From Xylanimonas protaetiae (GTDB lineage Bacteria > Actinomycetota > Actinomycetes > Actinomycetales > Cellulomonadaceae), in NCBI RefSeq assembly GCF_004135385.1, contig NZ_CP035493.1, positions 558,001 to 622,000 of the forward strand: DNA of 64,000 nucleotides. Direction: 5' to 3'. How positions within the stretch are numbered: position 1 is the stretch's first letter; every line of letters begins with the position of its first letter. Under the pieces are notes generated by a model, which searched no databases, had not been told where the DNA came from, and worked only from the letters and a program-made list of their open reading frames with translations. The translations under genes and the position numbers were made by a program. Positions 1 through 9,491 of the stretch are shown one piece after another.

Positions 1-110
1 TCGACGAACAGCACCGAGGCGTGCTCAGGCAGAGCGGCAGCCAACCGGCGCACCAGCTCGGCGACATTCGGCCCTTCGTTGAACGTCGGCACGACGACGA
101 TGACGGACAC
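1..110 (-). CDS. Family 2 glycosyltransferase, N-terminus only (3' end outside window)
   Basis: Read leftwards from a GTG at 108-110, the protein opens MSVIVVVPTFNEGPNV. This is the nucleotide-sugar-binding start of GT2 (GT-A fold) transferases such as polyprenyl-phosphate mannosyl- or glucosyltransferases. Only about 36 residues are inside the window, so donor, acceptor and any membrane segments cannot be judged. A GGGAGG Shine-Dalgarno at 115-120, 4 bases before the GTG, supports the start. It follows prs on the same strand after about 250 bp in which I see no gene. A mannosyl donor would fit the protein mannosyltransferase at 32.6 kb, but that link is inference. Confidence 0.8.
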   Translation of the reverse strand, partial: MSVIVVVPTFNEGPNVAELVRRLAAALPEHASVLFV

Positions 111-359
111 GGCACCTCCCACAGGCTTCGACACACACTTTCCCGGTGCGGCCGAGCCGGTCAACGCACACCTCGGCTTCTCACCCGGGTGGACTCGATC
201 TCCTGTCAGCTCGCGTCGGCACCGTCGAGCGCCGGCGCCCGGCCGGCACGGAGCTCCCTCGCATCTCGTCGTCCTGTCGCACGCTCAGGGGACGAGGCTA
301 CTCGGGCTGCCTGGGAGACCCGTGGCCGGCGGCGCCCCGGCACCGCTGTGGCGAGCGTC

Positions 360-1343
360 TCAGCTGTTGCCGTCGAACAGGCTCGTGACCGAGCCGTCGT
401 CGAACACCTCGCGGATCGCGCGGGCCAGGTAGGGGGCGATCGACAGCACCGTGAGCTCGGCGAACCGCTTGGCGGGCTCGATGGGGAGCGTGTCGGTGAT
501 GACCACCTCGGTGGCGCCGCACTCGTGCAGGCGCTGGGCGGCGGGCGGCGAGAGCACGCCGTGCGTCGCCGCGACGATGACGGACTTCGCGCCGGCGTCG
601 AGCGTGACCTTGACGGCCTCGGCGATGGTGCCGCCGGTGTCGATGAGGTCGTCGACGAGCACGCACTCCTTGCCCGCGACGTCGCCGACCACGCGGTTGG
701 CGTGCGACTTGTTGGGCTGTGTGACGTCGCGCGTCTTGTGCACGAACGCGAGCGGGCACCCGCCGAGCTTGGCGGCCCACTGCTCGGCGACGCGGATGCG
801 GCCGGCGTCGGGCGAGACGACGGCGACGTTCTCGAGGTCGACGCGCGTGCGGACGTAGTCGGTGAGCACGGGCATGGCCCACAGGTGGTCGACGGGGCCG
901 TCGAAGAAGCCCTGGATCTGCGGGGTGTGCAGGTCGACGCTCATGATGCGGTCGGCGCCGGCGGTGCGCAGCAGGTCGGCGACGAGGCGGGCCGAGATCG
1001 GCTCGCGGCCTCGGCTCTTCTTGTCCTGGCGCGCGTACGCGTAGAACGGCACGACGGCGGTGATGGTGCGGGCCGAGGCGCGCTTCGCGGCGTCGACCAT
1101 GAGCAGCTGCTCCATGAGCCACTGGTTGACCGGCTGCGTGTGCGACTGGAGCAGGAAGATGTCGGTGCCGCGGATCGACTCCCCGAACCGCACGTACGTC
1201 TCGGAGTTGGCGAAGTCGTACGCGGACACGGGCAGCAGCTTGATGCCCAGCTCGCGCGCGACGGCGTCGGCCAGCTCCGGGTGGGCGCGGCCCGCGGCCA
1301 GGACGAGCTCGCGGTCACCCGTGCCGTGGATCGAGGTGTTCAT
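360..1343 (-). CDS. prs: Ribose-phosphate pyrophosphokinase (PRPP synthetase)
   Basis: Makes 5-phosphoribosyl-1-pyrophosphate from ribose 5-phosphate and ATP in the cytoplasm, feeding nucleotide, histidine and tryptophan synthesis and, in actinobacteria, decaprenyl-phosphoryl-arabinose precursors. The 327 residues match the usual bacterial length of about 315-330. Visible motifs are the flexible loop ending YARQDKKSRGREP, the metal/ATP segment DLHTPQIQGFFDGPVDHLW, and the PRPP-binding loop VLVDDLIDTGGTIAEA. The ATG shares a base with the glmU stop (TGATG), so the two are translationally coupled. The glmU-prs pair is conserved in actinobacteria. The start MNTSIHGTGDREL fits the family N-terminus. 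Confidence 0.97.
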   Translation of the reverse strand: MNTSIHGTGDRELVLAAGRAHPELADAVARELGIKLLPVSAYDFANSETYVRFGESIRGTDIFLLQSHTQPVNQWLMEQLLMVDAAKRASARTITAVVPFYAYARQDKKSRGREPISARLVADLLRTAGADRIMSVDLHTPQIQGFFDGPVDHLWAMPVLTDYVRTRVDLENVAVVSPDAGRIRVAEQWAAKLGGCPLAFVHKTRDVTQPNKSHANRVVGDVAGKECVLVDDLIDTGGTIAEAVKVTLDAGAKSVIVAATHGVLSPPAAQRLHECGATEVVITDTLPIEPAKRFAELTVLSIAPYLARAIREVFDDGSVTSLFDGNS

Positions 1344-2893
1344 CAGTGGCTGTGCCCTTCGCTCGCGGCGTCGTCGGTGGTGGCATTCTGCGGCGTCCCG
1401 GCCGGCGGTGCACCGGCGGCGGCAGCCGCTGATGCACCCGCGTCGGCGGCCGCCGACGCCTCGTCGGCGGCGGTGCCGGCCCGCTTGCGGCTCACCCAGC
1501 CCGGCGAGTTGTGCTGGTGGGCGCGCCCGACGCCGAGCGCGCCGGGGGGCACGTCTTGCGTGATGACGGACCCGGCGGCGGTGTAGGCGCCGTCGCCGAC
1601 CGTGATCGGGGCCACCAGCACGGTGTCCGAGCCGGTGCGCACGTGCGAGCCGATGACCGAGCGGTGCTTGGCCACGCCGTCGTAGTTCGCGACGATCGTC
1701 GCGGCGCCCAGGTTGGTGCCCTCGCCGATGGTGGCGTCGCCCACGTAGGACAGGTGGGGCACCTTCGAGCCGGCGCCGATCTGGGAGTTCTTGACCTCGA
1801 CGAACGCGCCGATCTTGCCCTTGGCCCCGAGCACCGTGCCGGGGCGCAGGTAGGAGAACGGGCCCACGGTCGCGCCCGCCTCGATCACGGCGAGCGAGCC
1901 GTGCGTGCGGGTCACCGTCGCGCCCTCGCCCACCTCGACGTCGGTCAGCGTGGTGTCCGGGCCGATCGTCGCGCCGGTCCCGACCTTGGTGGCGCCGTGC
2001 AGCTGCGTGCCGGGCAGGATCGTCACGTCCGGGGCGAGCTCGACGTCGACGTCGATCCACGTGGTGGCCGGGTCGACGATCGTGACGCCGTCGAGCATCC
2101 ACTGCTCCAGCGTGCGGCGGTTGAGCTCGGCACCCAGCACCGACAGCGCGAGGCGGTCGTTGGTGCCCTCGACCGTCATGGGGTCGTCCGTGATGACGGC
2201 GCGGACCGTGCGGCCCTCGCCGCGCGCGAACGCGACGACGTCGGTGAGGTACATCTCGCCCTGCGCGTTGTCCTGCGTGACCGACCGCAGCCCGCGGCGC
2301 AGCACGTCGGCGTCGAACACGAAGATCGACGTGTTGATCTCGCGGATCTCGCGCTGCGCGTCGGTGGCGTCCTTGTGCTCGACGATGGCGAGCACGTCGC
2401 CCGTGCCGTCCTCGCGCACGATGCGCCCGTAGCCGGTCGCGTCGGCGACGACGGTGGTGAGGATCGTGACGGCGTTGCCGTCCTCGCGGTGCGCGGCCAC
2501 GAGCTGGCCGAGCGTCGCGCCGTCGAGCAGCGGCACGTCGGAGGCGGTGACGACGACGGCGCCCTCGACCTCCCCCGCGATCGCGTCGAGGCCCTCGAGG
2601 CCCACCTGCGCGGCCCGGCCGGTGCCCGGCACGTCGTCCTGGTCCACCACGACCGCCGCGGCGTCGAGCCGCGCCACCTCGGCCGCGACCAGGTCGCGCC
2701 CGTGCCGCACGACGACGGCGAGGTGCGCCGGGGCGAGCTCGCGCCCGGCGACCATGGCGTGCCCGAGCAGCGAGCGCCCGCCGACGGCGTGCAGCACCTT
2801 GGGGAGCGCCGACTTCATGCGGGTGCCCTGGCCTGCCGCCAGGATGACGACGGCGGCGGGTCCCGGCGTCGTGGTCGCGGTCGATCCGGTCAC
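1343..2893 (-). CDS. glmU: Bifunctional GlcNAc-1-phosphate uridyltransferase / glucosamine-1-phosphate acetyltransferase
   Basis: Catalyses the last two steps to UDP-GlcNAc, a peptidoglycan precursor. Residues about 12-250 are the uridyltransferase domain with the pyrophosphorylase signature LAAGQGTRMKSALPKVLH. Residues about 260-455 form a left-handed beta helix of hexapeptide repeats, with FSYLRPG and the acetyltransferase stretch NLGAATIVANYDG. A tail of about 50 Ala-rich residues follows VSRKRAG; extended low-complexity C-termini are common in actinobacterial GlmU. The GTG at 2891-2893 is chosen because AGGAAGG lies 7 bases before it; a longer in-frame reading runs across the tRNA and is implausible. 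516 residues. tRNA-Gln lies directly upstream. Confidence 0.96.
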   Translation of the reverse strand: MTGSTATTTPGPAAVVILAAGQGTRMKSALPKVLHAVGGRSLLGHAMVAGRELAPAHLAVVVRHGRDLVAAEVARLDAAAVVVDQDDVPGTGRAAQVGLEGLDAIAGEVEGAVVVTASDVPLLDGATLGQLVAAHREDGNAVTILTTVVADATGYGRIVREDGTGDVLAIVEHKDATDAQREIREINTSIFVFDADVLRRGLRSVTQDNAQGEMYLTDVVAFARGEGRTVRAVITDDPMTVEGTNDRLALSVLGAELNRRTLEQWMLDGVTIVDPATTWIDVDVELAPDVTILPGTQLHGATKVGTGATIGPDTTLTDVEVGEGATVTRTHGSLAVIEAGATVGPFSYLRPGTVLGAKGKIGAFVEVKNSQIGAGSKVPHLSYVGDATIGEGTNLGAATIVANYDGVAKHRSVIGSHVRTGSDTVLVAPITVGDGAYTAAGSVITQDVPPGALGVGRAHQHNSPGWVSRKRAGTAADEASAAADAGASAAAAAGAPPAGTPQNATTDDAASEGHSH

Positions 2894-2943
2894 TAGGGAG
2901 CCTTCCTGCTGAGGGGCGCGTCCTGCGTACGCGAGCGTGCGTG

Positions 2944-3015
2944 CTCCGCCCCCAGGACTCGAACCTGGACCAAGGGCACCAAAAACCCCTGTGCTGCCGA
3001 TTACACCAAGGCGGA
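2944..3015 (-). tRNA. tRNA-Gln (anticodon UUG)
   Basis: A 72-nt cloverleaf on the minus strand. The acceptor arms are TCCGCCT and GGGCGGA with discriminator G. The D-stem is GTGT/GCAC. The anticodon stem GGGGT/GCCCT encloses the loop TTTTGGT, giving anticodon TTG. The T-arm is CCAGG-TTCGAGT-CCTGG. TTG reads CAA (Gln). CCA is not encoded. It lies between the gmd pair and glmU in the same orientation. Confidence 0.93.
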
Positions 3016-3109
3016 ACGGACGGTCCGCGGTGGTTCTCCACCGTCCCACGTCCGCGGACAGTCTGCCAGGTCGGTGGGGCTGTGACGGCCTCGACGTCCT
3101 CCGCAGGCC

Positions 3110-4078
3110 TCAGCCGCGATGCTCGGCGCGCACTCGTTCGAGGTCGGCGTCGACCATCCGGCACACCAGGTCCTCGAACGCCACCATGGGCTTCCAGCCC
3201 AGCACATCATGGGCACGTGTCGCGTCGCCGACGAGCGTGGGTGCATCCGCCGCACGAAGGAGGCGGGTATCGACGACCACGTGGCTCTCCCAGTCCTGGA
3301 TCCCGACGTGCTCGAAGGATGTTCGCACGAAGTCGCCGACCGTGCGCGACTCGCCCGTGGCGACGACGTAGTCCCCTGGCAGGTCGTGCTCCAGTGCTCG
3401 GACCATCGCGTCGACGTAGTCGGGTGCCCAGCCCCAGTCGCGCACGGCGGCGAGGTTGCCCAGCGCGAGCGTTCCTGTTCCCCGGACGGCGATGCGGGCG
3501 ACGTTGCTCGTGATCTTGCGGGTCACGAACGTGGTCGGACGGCGCGGTGACTCGTGGTTGTAGAGGATCACGTTCGAGGCGTGCATCCCTGTGCCGCGGA
3601 AGACCTGGACAAGGTGATGGGCGAACGCCTTCGCCGCACCGTACGGCGTCACGGGTGCGACCGGCGTGGCCTCCGTCTGCGGCCAGGTCTCCGGGGCGCC
3701 GAAGATCTCGGCGCTGGACGCCTGCAGGAAGCGCACCTCCCGGCCCGTGCCCTCCTCGACCTCGCGGACCGCGGCGAGCAGCTCGGCCACGACACCACCC
3801 GTGACCCGCGCCGTCAGCTCGGGCTCGCGCCAGGACAGCGCCACCGAGCTGATCCCCGCCAGGTTGTACACGGCGTCCGGCCGCGCACGGCTCACGACCG
3901 CACCGACCGCACCGATCTCGGCCAGGTCCGCGACGTGCCGCTCGACGCCCTCGGCGAGCGGCACGTCAACCTCTGACGGCAGCACGACACCATGGACCTC
4001 ATGGCCTTCGGCCACGAGGCGCTCAGCCAGGTACGAGCCGTCCTGGCCTGTGACACCAGTGATGAGGACGCGCGTCAC
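3110..4078 (-). CDS. GDP-mannose 4,6-dehydratase-like SDR enzyme (second copy)
   Basis: Extended short-chain dehydrogenase of 322 residues, slightly short for Gmd (about 330-370). The NAD(P) loop is GVTGQDG near residue 8. The catalytic region has ASSAEIFG (the Ser and Glu positions match the dehydratase Thr/Glu) and Tyr/Lys in TPYGAAKAF. Gmd-specific blocks YNHESPRR, FVTRKIT and VRDWGWAPDYVDAM are present. It starts at a GTG 4 bases after the upstream gmd stop, so the two form an operon. It may carry out a second step on GDP-4-keto-6-deoxymannose (reduction or epimerisation, as in GDP-rhamnose or GDP-6-deoxytalose pathways), or it may be a redundant dehydratase. Retention of the catalytic Glu leaves this open. 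Confidence 0.75.
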   Translation of the reverse strand: MTRVLITGVTGQDGSYLAERLVAEGHEVHGVVLPSEVDVPLAEGVERHVADLAEIGAVGAVVSRARPDAVYNLAGISSVALSWREPELTARVTGGVVAELLAAVREVEEGTGREVRFLQASSAEIFGAPETWPQTEATPVAPVTPYGAAKAFAHHLVQVFRGTGMHASNVILYNHESPRRPTTFVTRKITSNVARIAVRGTGTLALGNLAAVRDWGWAPDYVDAMVRALEHDLPGDYVVATGESRTVGDFVRTSFEHVGIQDWESHVVVDTRLLRAADAPTLVGDATRAHDVLGWKPMVAFEDLVCRMVDADLERVRAEHRG

Positions 4079-4082
4079 GCTG

Positions 4083-5069
4083 CTACAGCCCGGCGAGCTT
4101 GCGCTGCTCGGCGAGGTCGTACTCGATCATCATCGCGACGAGGTCGGGAAACGCGACGGTCGGCGTCCACCCCAACCGCTCGCGCGCCTTGGTCGCGTCC
4201 CCGAGGAGCAGGTCGACCTCCGCGGGGCGCATGAACTGCTCGTCCTGGGACACGAGGGAGGACCAGTCGTCGATGCCCACGTACCCGAACGCCACGTCCA
4301 GCAGGTCGCGGATCGAGTGGGTCTGGCCCGTGGCCACGACATACTCGTCACCCTCCGGCTGCTGGAGCATCCGCCACATCGCGTCCACGTAGTCGCCGGC
4401 GAAGCCCCAGTCGCGCTTCGCCTCGAGGTTGCCCAGCACGAGCTCGTCCTGCAGACCCAGCGCGATCCGCGCGACGGCCTGGCTCACCTTGCGCGTGACG
4501 AACTCGGGCCCGCGCCGCGGCGACTCGTGGTTGAAGAGGATGCCGCTGGAGGCGTGCAGTCCGTACGACTCGCGGTAGTTGATCGTCATGTAGTGGCCGT
4601 AGACCTTCGCCACCCCGTACGGCGAGCGAGGCCACAGGAGCGTCGTCTCACGCTGCGGTACTTCCTGCACCTTGCCAAACATCTCGGAGCTCGACGCCTG
4701 GTAGAAGCGGACACGGGACAGGTCGTCGCCCGCGTACAGGCGCGCCGCCTCGAGCATGTTGAGCACGCCCTTGCCGGTGACGTCCGTCGTGAGGTCCGCG
4801 TTCTCCCAGGAGTACGCGACGTACGAGATCGCTCCCAGGTTGTAGATCTCGTCCGGCTGCGCCGCGCGCAACGCGCGCAGCAGGCTCGACAGGTCGGCAA
4901 GGTCACCGGTGAGGAGCCTGACGCCCGGAACCGCCTCACGGACGAGCTGCGCCTTGGGGTTGTTCTGGCCACGCAAGAGCCCGAACACCTCGTAGCCCTT
5001 GCGCAGCAGCAGCTCGCTCAGGTAGAGGCCGTCTTGTCCGGTGATCCCGGTGATGAAGGCTCGGGGCAT
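4083..5069 (-). CDS. gmd: GDP-mannose 4,6-dehydratase
   Basis: Converts GDP-D-mannose to GDP-4-keto-6-deoxy-D-mannose, the branch point to fucose, rhamnose and related deoxy sugars of cell-surface glycans. 328 residues: GITGQDG nucleotide loop at residue 8, [28 protein letters not shown] (Tyr/Lys), [16 protein letters not shown], and [14 protein letters not shown], all typical of Gmd. The ATG at 5067-5069 is used because the -10-like TACGCT (5076-5081, minus strand) ends 6 nt before it, implying a leaderless mRNA. A longer upstream reading has no family similarity. First gene of a two-gene operon. Confidence 0.88.
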   Translation of the reverse strand: MPRAFITGITGQDGLYLSELLLRKGYEVFGLLRGQNNPKAQLVREAVPGVRLLTGDLADLSSLLRALRAAQPDEIYNLGAISYVAYSWENADLTTDVTGKGVLNMLEAARLYAGDDLSRVRFYQASSSEMFGKVQEVPQRETTLLWPRSPYGVAKVYGHYMTINYRESYGLHASSGILFNHESPRRGPEFVTRKVSQAVARIALGLQDELVLGNLEAKRDWGFAGDYVDAMWRMLQQPEGDEYVVATGQTHSIRDLLDVAFGYVGIDDWSSLVSQDEQFMRPAEVDLLLGDATKARERLGWTPTVAFPDLVAMMIEYDLAEQRKLAGL

Positions 5070-5218
5070 GCGGCGAGCGTAGGTGCACGACCGCACGAGG
5101 CTTAAGGGCTTCGCGGCAACCTCACCCGGGATCTCACCCCGCCTGGCAGTGCGCCGCCGCAGGTCGCCACGACCAGCCGTAGCCGTCCCGATGGCCGCTA
5201 CCGGGCAGAATGGTCCCC

Positions 5219-5887
5219 ATGTCTCATGAGAGCCGCGAGCCGCACCGAGCGACCGCACGCGCACCGCGCGCCCGGATGACGGCGAGCCAGCGGCGCGAGC
5301 AGCTCGTGGCCGTGAGCCGGGGCCTGTTCGCGGAGAAGGGGTTCGACGGCACGAGCGTCGAGGAGATCGCGGCGCGCGCCGAGGTGTCCAAGCCGGTGGT
5401 GTACGAGCACTTCGGGGGCAAGGAGGGCATCTACGCCGTCGTCGTCGACCGGGAGGTGCAGGCGCTGACGGGCGCGCTCATCGGGTCGCTGGCCGAGACC
5501 GCGCACCCCAAGGTGCTCGTCGAGCGGGCGTCCCTCGCCCTGCTGGAGTACATCGAGACGAACGAGGACGGGTTCCGCATCCTGGTGCGCGACTCCCCCG
5601 TCGCGCAGGCGACGGGCACGTTCTCCTCCCTGATCGGCGACGTGGCCACGCAGGTGCAGCACCTGCTCGAGGCGCAGTTCCGCCAGAACGGGCTCGACCC
5701 GCGCACGGCGCCGCTCTACGCGCAGATGCTCGTCGGCATGATCGCCCTGACGGGGCAGTACTGGCTCGACGCCCGGTCGCCGAAGAAGGCCGAGGTGGCC
5801 GCGCACCTGGTCAACCTGGCCTGGAACGGGCTCAAGGGCATGGAGAAGAAGCCCGAGCTGACCAAGCCGCGGCCGCCCCGCCCCTGA
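5219..5887 (+). CDS. TetR/AcrR family transcriptional regulator
   Basis: 222-residue TetR repressor. The helix-turn-helix at about residues 22-68 reads [20 protein letters not shown], then [21 protein letters not shown]. The rest is an all-helical ligand/dimer domain and a basic Pro-rich tail. The ATG at 5219 is preferred to one at 5210 because CAGAAT (5206-5211) with a 7-nt gap places the likely transcription start on it. The ABC exporter genes start 90 bp downstream on the same strand and could be its targets, although no dyad operator was clearly seen. Ligand unknown. Confidence 0.88.
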   Translation: MSHESREPHRATARAPRARMTASQRREQLVAVSRGLFAEKGFDGTSVEEIAARAEVSKPVVYEHFGGKEGIYAVVVDREVQALTGALIGSLAETAHPKVLVERASLALLEYIETNEDGFRILVRDSPVAQATGTFSSLIGDVATQVQHLLEAQFRQNGLDPRTAPLYAQMLVGMIALTGQYWLDARSPKKAEVAAHLVNLAWNGLKGMEKKPELTKPRPPRP

Positions 5888-5977
5888 CGCGAGCCCGCCC
5901 GTCCGGCCGGCCGCCCCGCGGGAGCAACTTCCGCCAGCGTCTCGCGGTCAGACCACGTCTCGGGCAGGATCGACGAC

Positions 5978-6876
<899 letters not shown>

Positions 6877-6880
<4 letters not shown>

Positions 6881-8088
6881 CCACGCTCGCCCCGGCCCGG
6901 CCCACGACGACGTTCCGCGCGATCTGGCTCATCGCCGAGCGCGAGCTCATGACCCGCCTGCGGCAGCGGTCGTTCATCATCACGACCGCGCTGCTCGTCG
7001 TCGCCGTCGTCGCCGGCATCCTCGTGGCCAACGCCCTCTCGGGCAGCGCGTCGTCGGACGTCCGGCTCGGCGCCACCGACGGTGCCACGGTGTCGGTGCT
7101 CCAGCAGGCCACCGAGGCCGCCGGGATCACCGCCGACGTCTCGACGGTGAGCGACGCCGACATCGAGACGGCGCTGCGCGACGACGGCTTCGACGCCGTC
7201 GTCGAGGCGGGGGGCGACGGCGCGCTCACCGTGCACGTCGTCGCGTCGCTCGACTCGCAGCTCCAGCCGGTGCTCACCGGGATCGCGCAGCAGCAGGCGC
7301 TGGCCGCGCAGGTCACCGCGCTCGGCGGCGACCCGGCGCAGGTCGCGACCGCGCTCGCGGGCGCGCACGCCGACGTGGTCGCGCTCGACCCGCCCGAGGA
7401 GCGCGACCTCACGCAGGTGTTCGCCGGCTACTTCGTCGGCATCCTCATGTACATGGCGCTGATCATCGGCGGGCAGCTCGTCGCGCAGGGCGTCGTCGAG
7501 GAGAAGACCTCGCGCGTCGTCGAGCTGCTGCTGTCCACGGTCAAGCCGTCGCAGCTCATGGCGGGCAAGGTGCTGGGCATCGGCCTGCTCGGGCTGGGAC
7601 AGGTGGCGCTCACCGTCGCCGCGGCGGCCGTCGCGGCGACGGCCACCGGGCTGCTGGACACCTCCACCCTGCGCCTCGGCCCGACGGTCGCCTGGGCGCT
7701 GGTCTGGTTCCTGGTCGGGTTCGCCACCTTCGCGCTGGTCCTCGCCGCCCTGGCCGCGCTGGTCTCGCGGCAGGAGGAGGTGGGCTCGGTGATCACGCCC
7801 GCGATCATGTTCATGGTGCTGCCGTACGTGCTGGGCGTCTCCGTGCTGCCCTGGGACCCGCACAACCAGCTCGCGACGACGCTGTCGTTCGTGCCGGGCT
7901 TCGCCCCGTTCCTCATGCCGATGCGCCAGGCGCTGGGCGTGGCACCGCAGTGGGAGCTGCTCGTGGCCCTGGCGCTCTCGCTCGCGGTGATCCCGGTGCT
8001 CGTGTGGCTGGCGGGCAAGATCTACTCCAACGCCGTGCTGCGCACCGGTGCCCGCATCAAGCTGCGGGACGCGCTGCGCGCCTCCTGA
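6877..8088 (+). CDS. ABC-2 type permease (NatB-like)
   Basis: 403-residue membrane subunit paired with the ATPase. Topology is one N-terminal membrane helix (residues about 30-52), an extracytoplasmic loop of about 150 residues, then a block of about five helices from residue 185 to 390, including IGGQLVAQGVVEEKTSR. The EEKTSRV(V)E motif is characteristic of the NatB/YhaP COG1668 permeases. The gene begins inside the ATPase stop codon (ATGA), so the two are translationally coupled. It ends about 70 bp before the marR start. Confidence 0.88.
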
Positions 8089-8115
8089 CTCGGCCACGCG
8101 GCCGGCGAACCTCTG

Positions 8116-8130
8116 GTCAAGAGTCTTGAC
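8116..8130. promoter_or_regulatory. Perfect 7-1-7 inverted repeat, likely MarR operator
   Basis: GTCAAGA-G-TCTTGAC lies 29 bp before the marR ATG and overlaps a -35-like TTGACG (8126-8131). The -10 TAGTCT (8147-8152) follows, then the ATG at 8160 after 7 nt. A dyad of this size across the -35 fits negative autoregulation by the adjacent MarR protein; the binding is inferred. Confidence 0.6.
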
Positions 8131-8159
8131 GTCGAGAGATCGGCGGTAGTCTCCGGTCC

Positions 8160-8702
8160 ATGGAGTCAGCCGTCCCCGCGTCGCCGGAGCCGCAGGAGTC
8201 GCGCGTCGACGAGGTCGACCGCATCGTCGCCGACTGGCGGCGCGAGCGGCCCGACCTCGACGTCGAGCCGCTCGAGGTGTTCTCGCGGGTCACGCGCCTG
8301 GCGCGGCACCTGGACCTGGCCCGCCGCACCGCGTTCAGCACGCACGAGCTCGACAGCTGGGAGTTCGACGTGCTCTCCGCGCTGCGCCGCGCCGGAGAGC
8401 CGTACGAGCTCTCCCCCGGGGCGCTCGTGACGGCCACGCTCGTCACGAGCGGCACCATGACGAACCGCATCGACCGGCTCGAGGGGCGCGGCCTCGTGGA
8501 GCGGCACCGCTCCCCCGACGACCGCCGCGGCGTCGTCGTGCGGCTCACCACCGCCGGGCGCACGCGCGTGGACGCCGCGTTCACCGACCTGCTCACGCAC
8601 GAGTCCGCCATGCTCGCCGACCTGCCCGCCGCGCACCGGCCCCAGCTCGCCGGCCTGCTGCGCGCCCTCATCGCGCAGTTCGACGACGCGTCCCGTGCCT
8701 GA
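8160..8702 (+). CDS. MarR family transcriptional regulator
   Basis: 180-residue winged-helix regulator. The DNA-binding core is at about residues 60-125: ELDSWEFDVLSALRRAG, then LVTSGTMTNRIDRLEGRGLV and the wing RHRSPDDRRGVVVRLT with the DxR signature of MarR proteins. The ATG at 8160 lies 7 nt after TAGTCT, consistent with a leaderless transcript. A perfect inverted repeat just upstream suggests autoregulation. The next gene overlaps it by 8 bases, so they share a transcript. Effector unknown. Confidence 0.93.
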   Translation: MESAVPASPEPQESRVDEVDRIVADWRRERPDLDVEPLEVFSRVTRLARHLDLARRTAFSTHELDSWEFDVLSALRRAGEPYELSPGALVTATLVTSGTMTNRIDRLEGRGLVERHRSPDDRRGVVVRLTTAGRTRVDAAFTDLLTHESAMLADLPAAHRPQLAGLLRALIAQFDDASRA

Positions 8703-9435
8703 CCGGCTCGCCGCCGTCGGAGCCCGCTGGGACGGCTCCCCGGCCGCGGGCGACTGGGTCGCCGCCCGGCTCGGTCCCTTCGGCCCGAGCGTCGGCCACG
8801 CCGTGCCGCACGGGTACGCGGCCTACGCCGTCGTCCCCGTCCCGCGGCCCGACGACGACGCCGGCGGCGACCCGCGCTCCGGGCGGTGCTGCGCCGCGAC
8901 GACGCCGCTGTCGGTCCTCCTGGACGTCCTCAGCGTCCTGGCCCGGTGGACCGGCAACCAGGACGTGCACTGCGCGCTGTGGGAGGGCTGGGGGTTCCTG
9001 CACGACCCCGACGAGGACCCGCTCGCGGGCAGCATGGCGGTCTTCGGGTGGGCGTCCGACGGGACCCCGTTCAACACCGAGACGCCGACGAGCACGCCGC
9101 TCGCGGCCTCCGCCCGGGCGGAGGCGCTCACGGAGCTGCGCAGCCGCCGCGTCCCGCGGCCCGCGGCGCCGCCGCTCGAGCTGCCCGGCCGCCGCTACCA
9201 CCTGTGGACCGGACCGTGGCGGTCCGCCGGCGCCCTCGCCCACGAGCACGCGAGCCCGCCGTCGCTCGTGTGGCCCGACGACCGGGCCTGGTTCGTCGGG
9301 GCGCCCGTCTACACCGAGGAGATCGCCGTCGGCGGGTCGGCCGAGATCGTCCGGGCACTGCTCGCCGACCCGGCGCTGCGCGCGCTCGGGGCGCGGGCCG
9401 CGACCGTCGACGACGTGCTGCGCATCGACGACTGA
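8695..9435 (+). CDS. Hypothetical protein coupled to marR
   Basis: 246 residues, no family recognised. It starts at GTG 8695 inside the marR coding end. No signal peptide or membrane helix is evident. It is rich in Trp and Pro (VLARWTGNQDVHCALWEGWGF, LWTGPWRSAGAL, VWPDDRAWFVG), suggesting a compact soluble domain. The final part, about residues 190-246, has the look of an alpha/beta fold. The tight overlap implies functional coupling to the MarR regulator or shared expression only. Codon use resembles the neighbours. Confidence 0.7.
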   Translation: MPDRLAAVGARWDGSPAAGDWVAARLGPFGPSVGHAVPHGYAAYAVVPVPRPDDDAGGDPRSGRCCAATTPLSVLLDVLSVLARWTGNQDVHCALWEGWGFLHDPDEDPLAGSMAVFGWASDGTPFNTETPTSTPLAASARAEALTELRSRRVPRPAAPPLELPGRRYHLWTGPWRSAGALAHEHASPPSLVWPDDRAWFVGAPVYTEEIAVGGSAEIVRALLADPALRALGARAATVDDVLRIDD

Positions 9436-9491
9436 GACCCCGCCGTCTCGCCGCAGGCGGGTGGGCCCGCCGCAGCGGGTACCGTGACCGG

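Noticed and set aside
360-3164. A 934-residue open frame spanning prs, glmU and the tRNA region
   Set aside because: Only its last third is prs; the rest is the glmU region in a wrong frame, Arg/Gly-rich as expected of shadow frames in high-GC DNA.
4230-4230. Frame break within the gmd pair as in metG
   Set aside because: Both gmd-type genes read through completely with all family blocks in one frame each.
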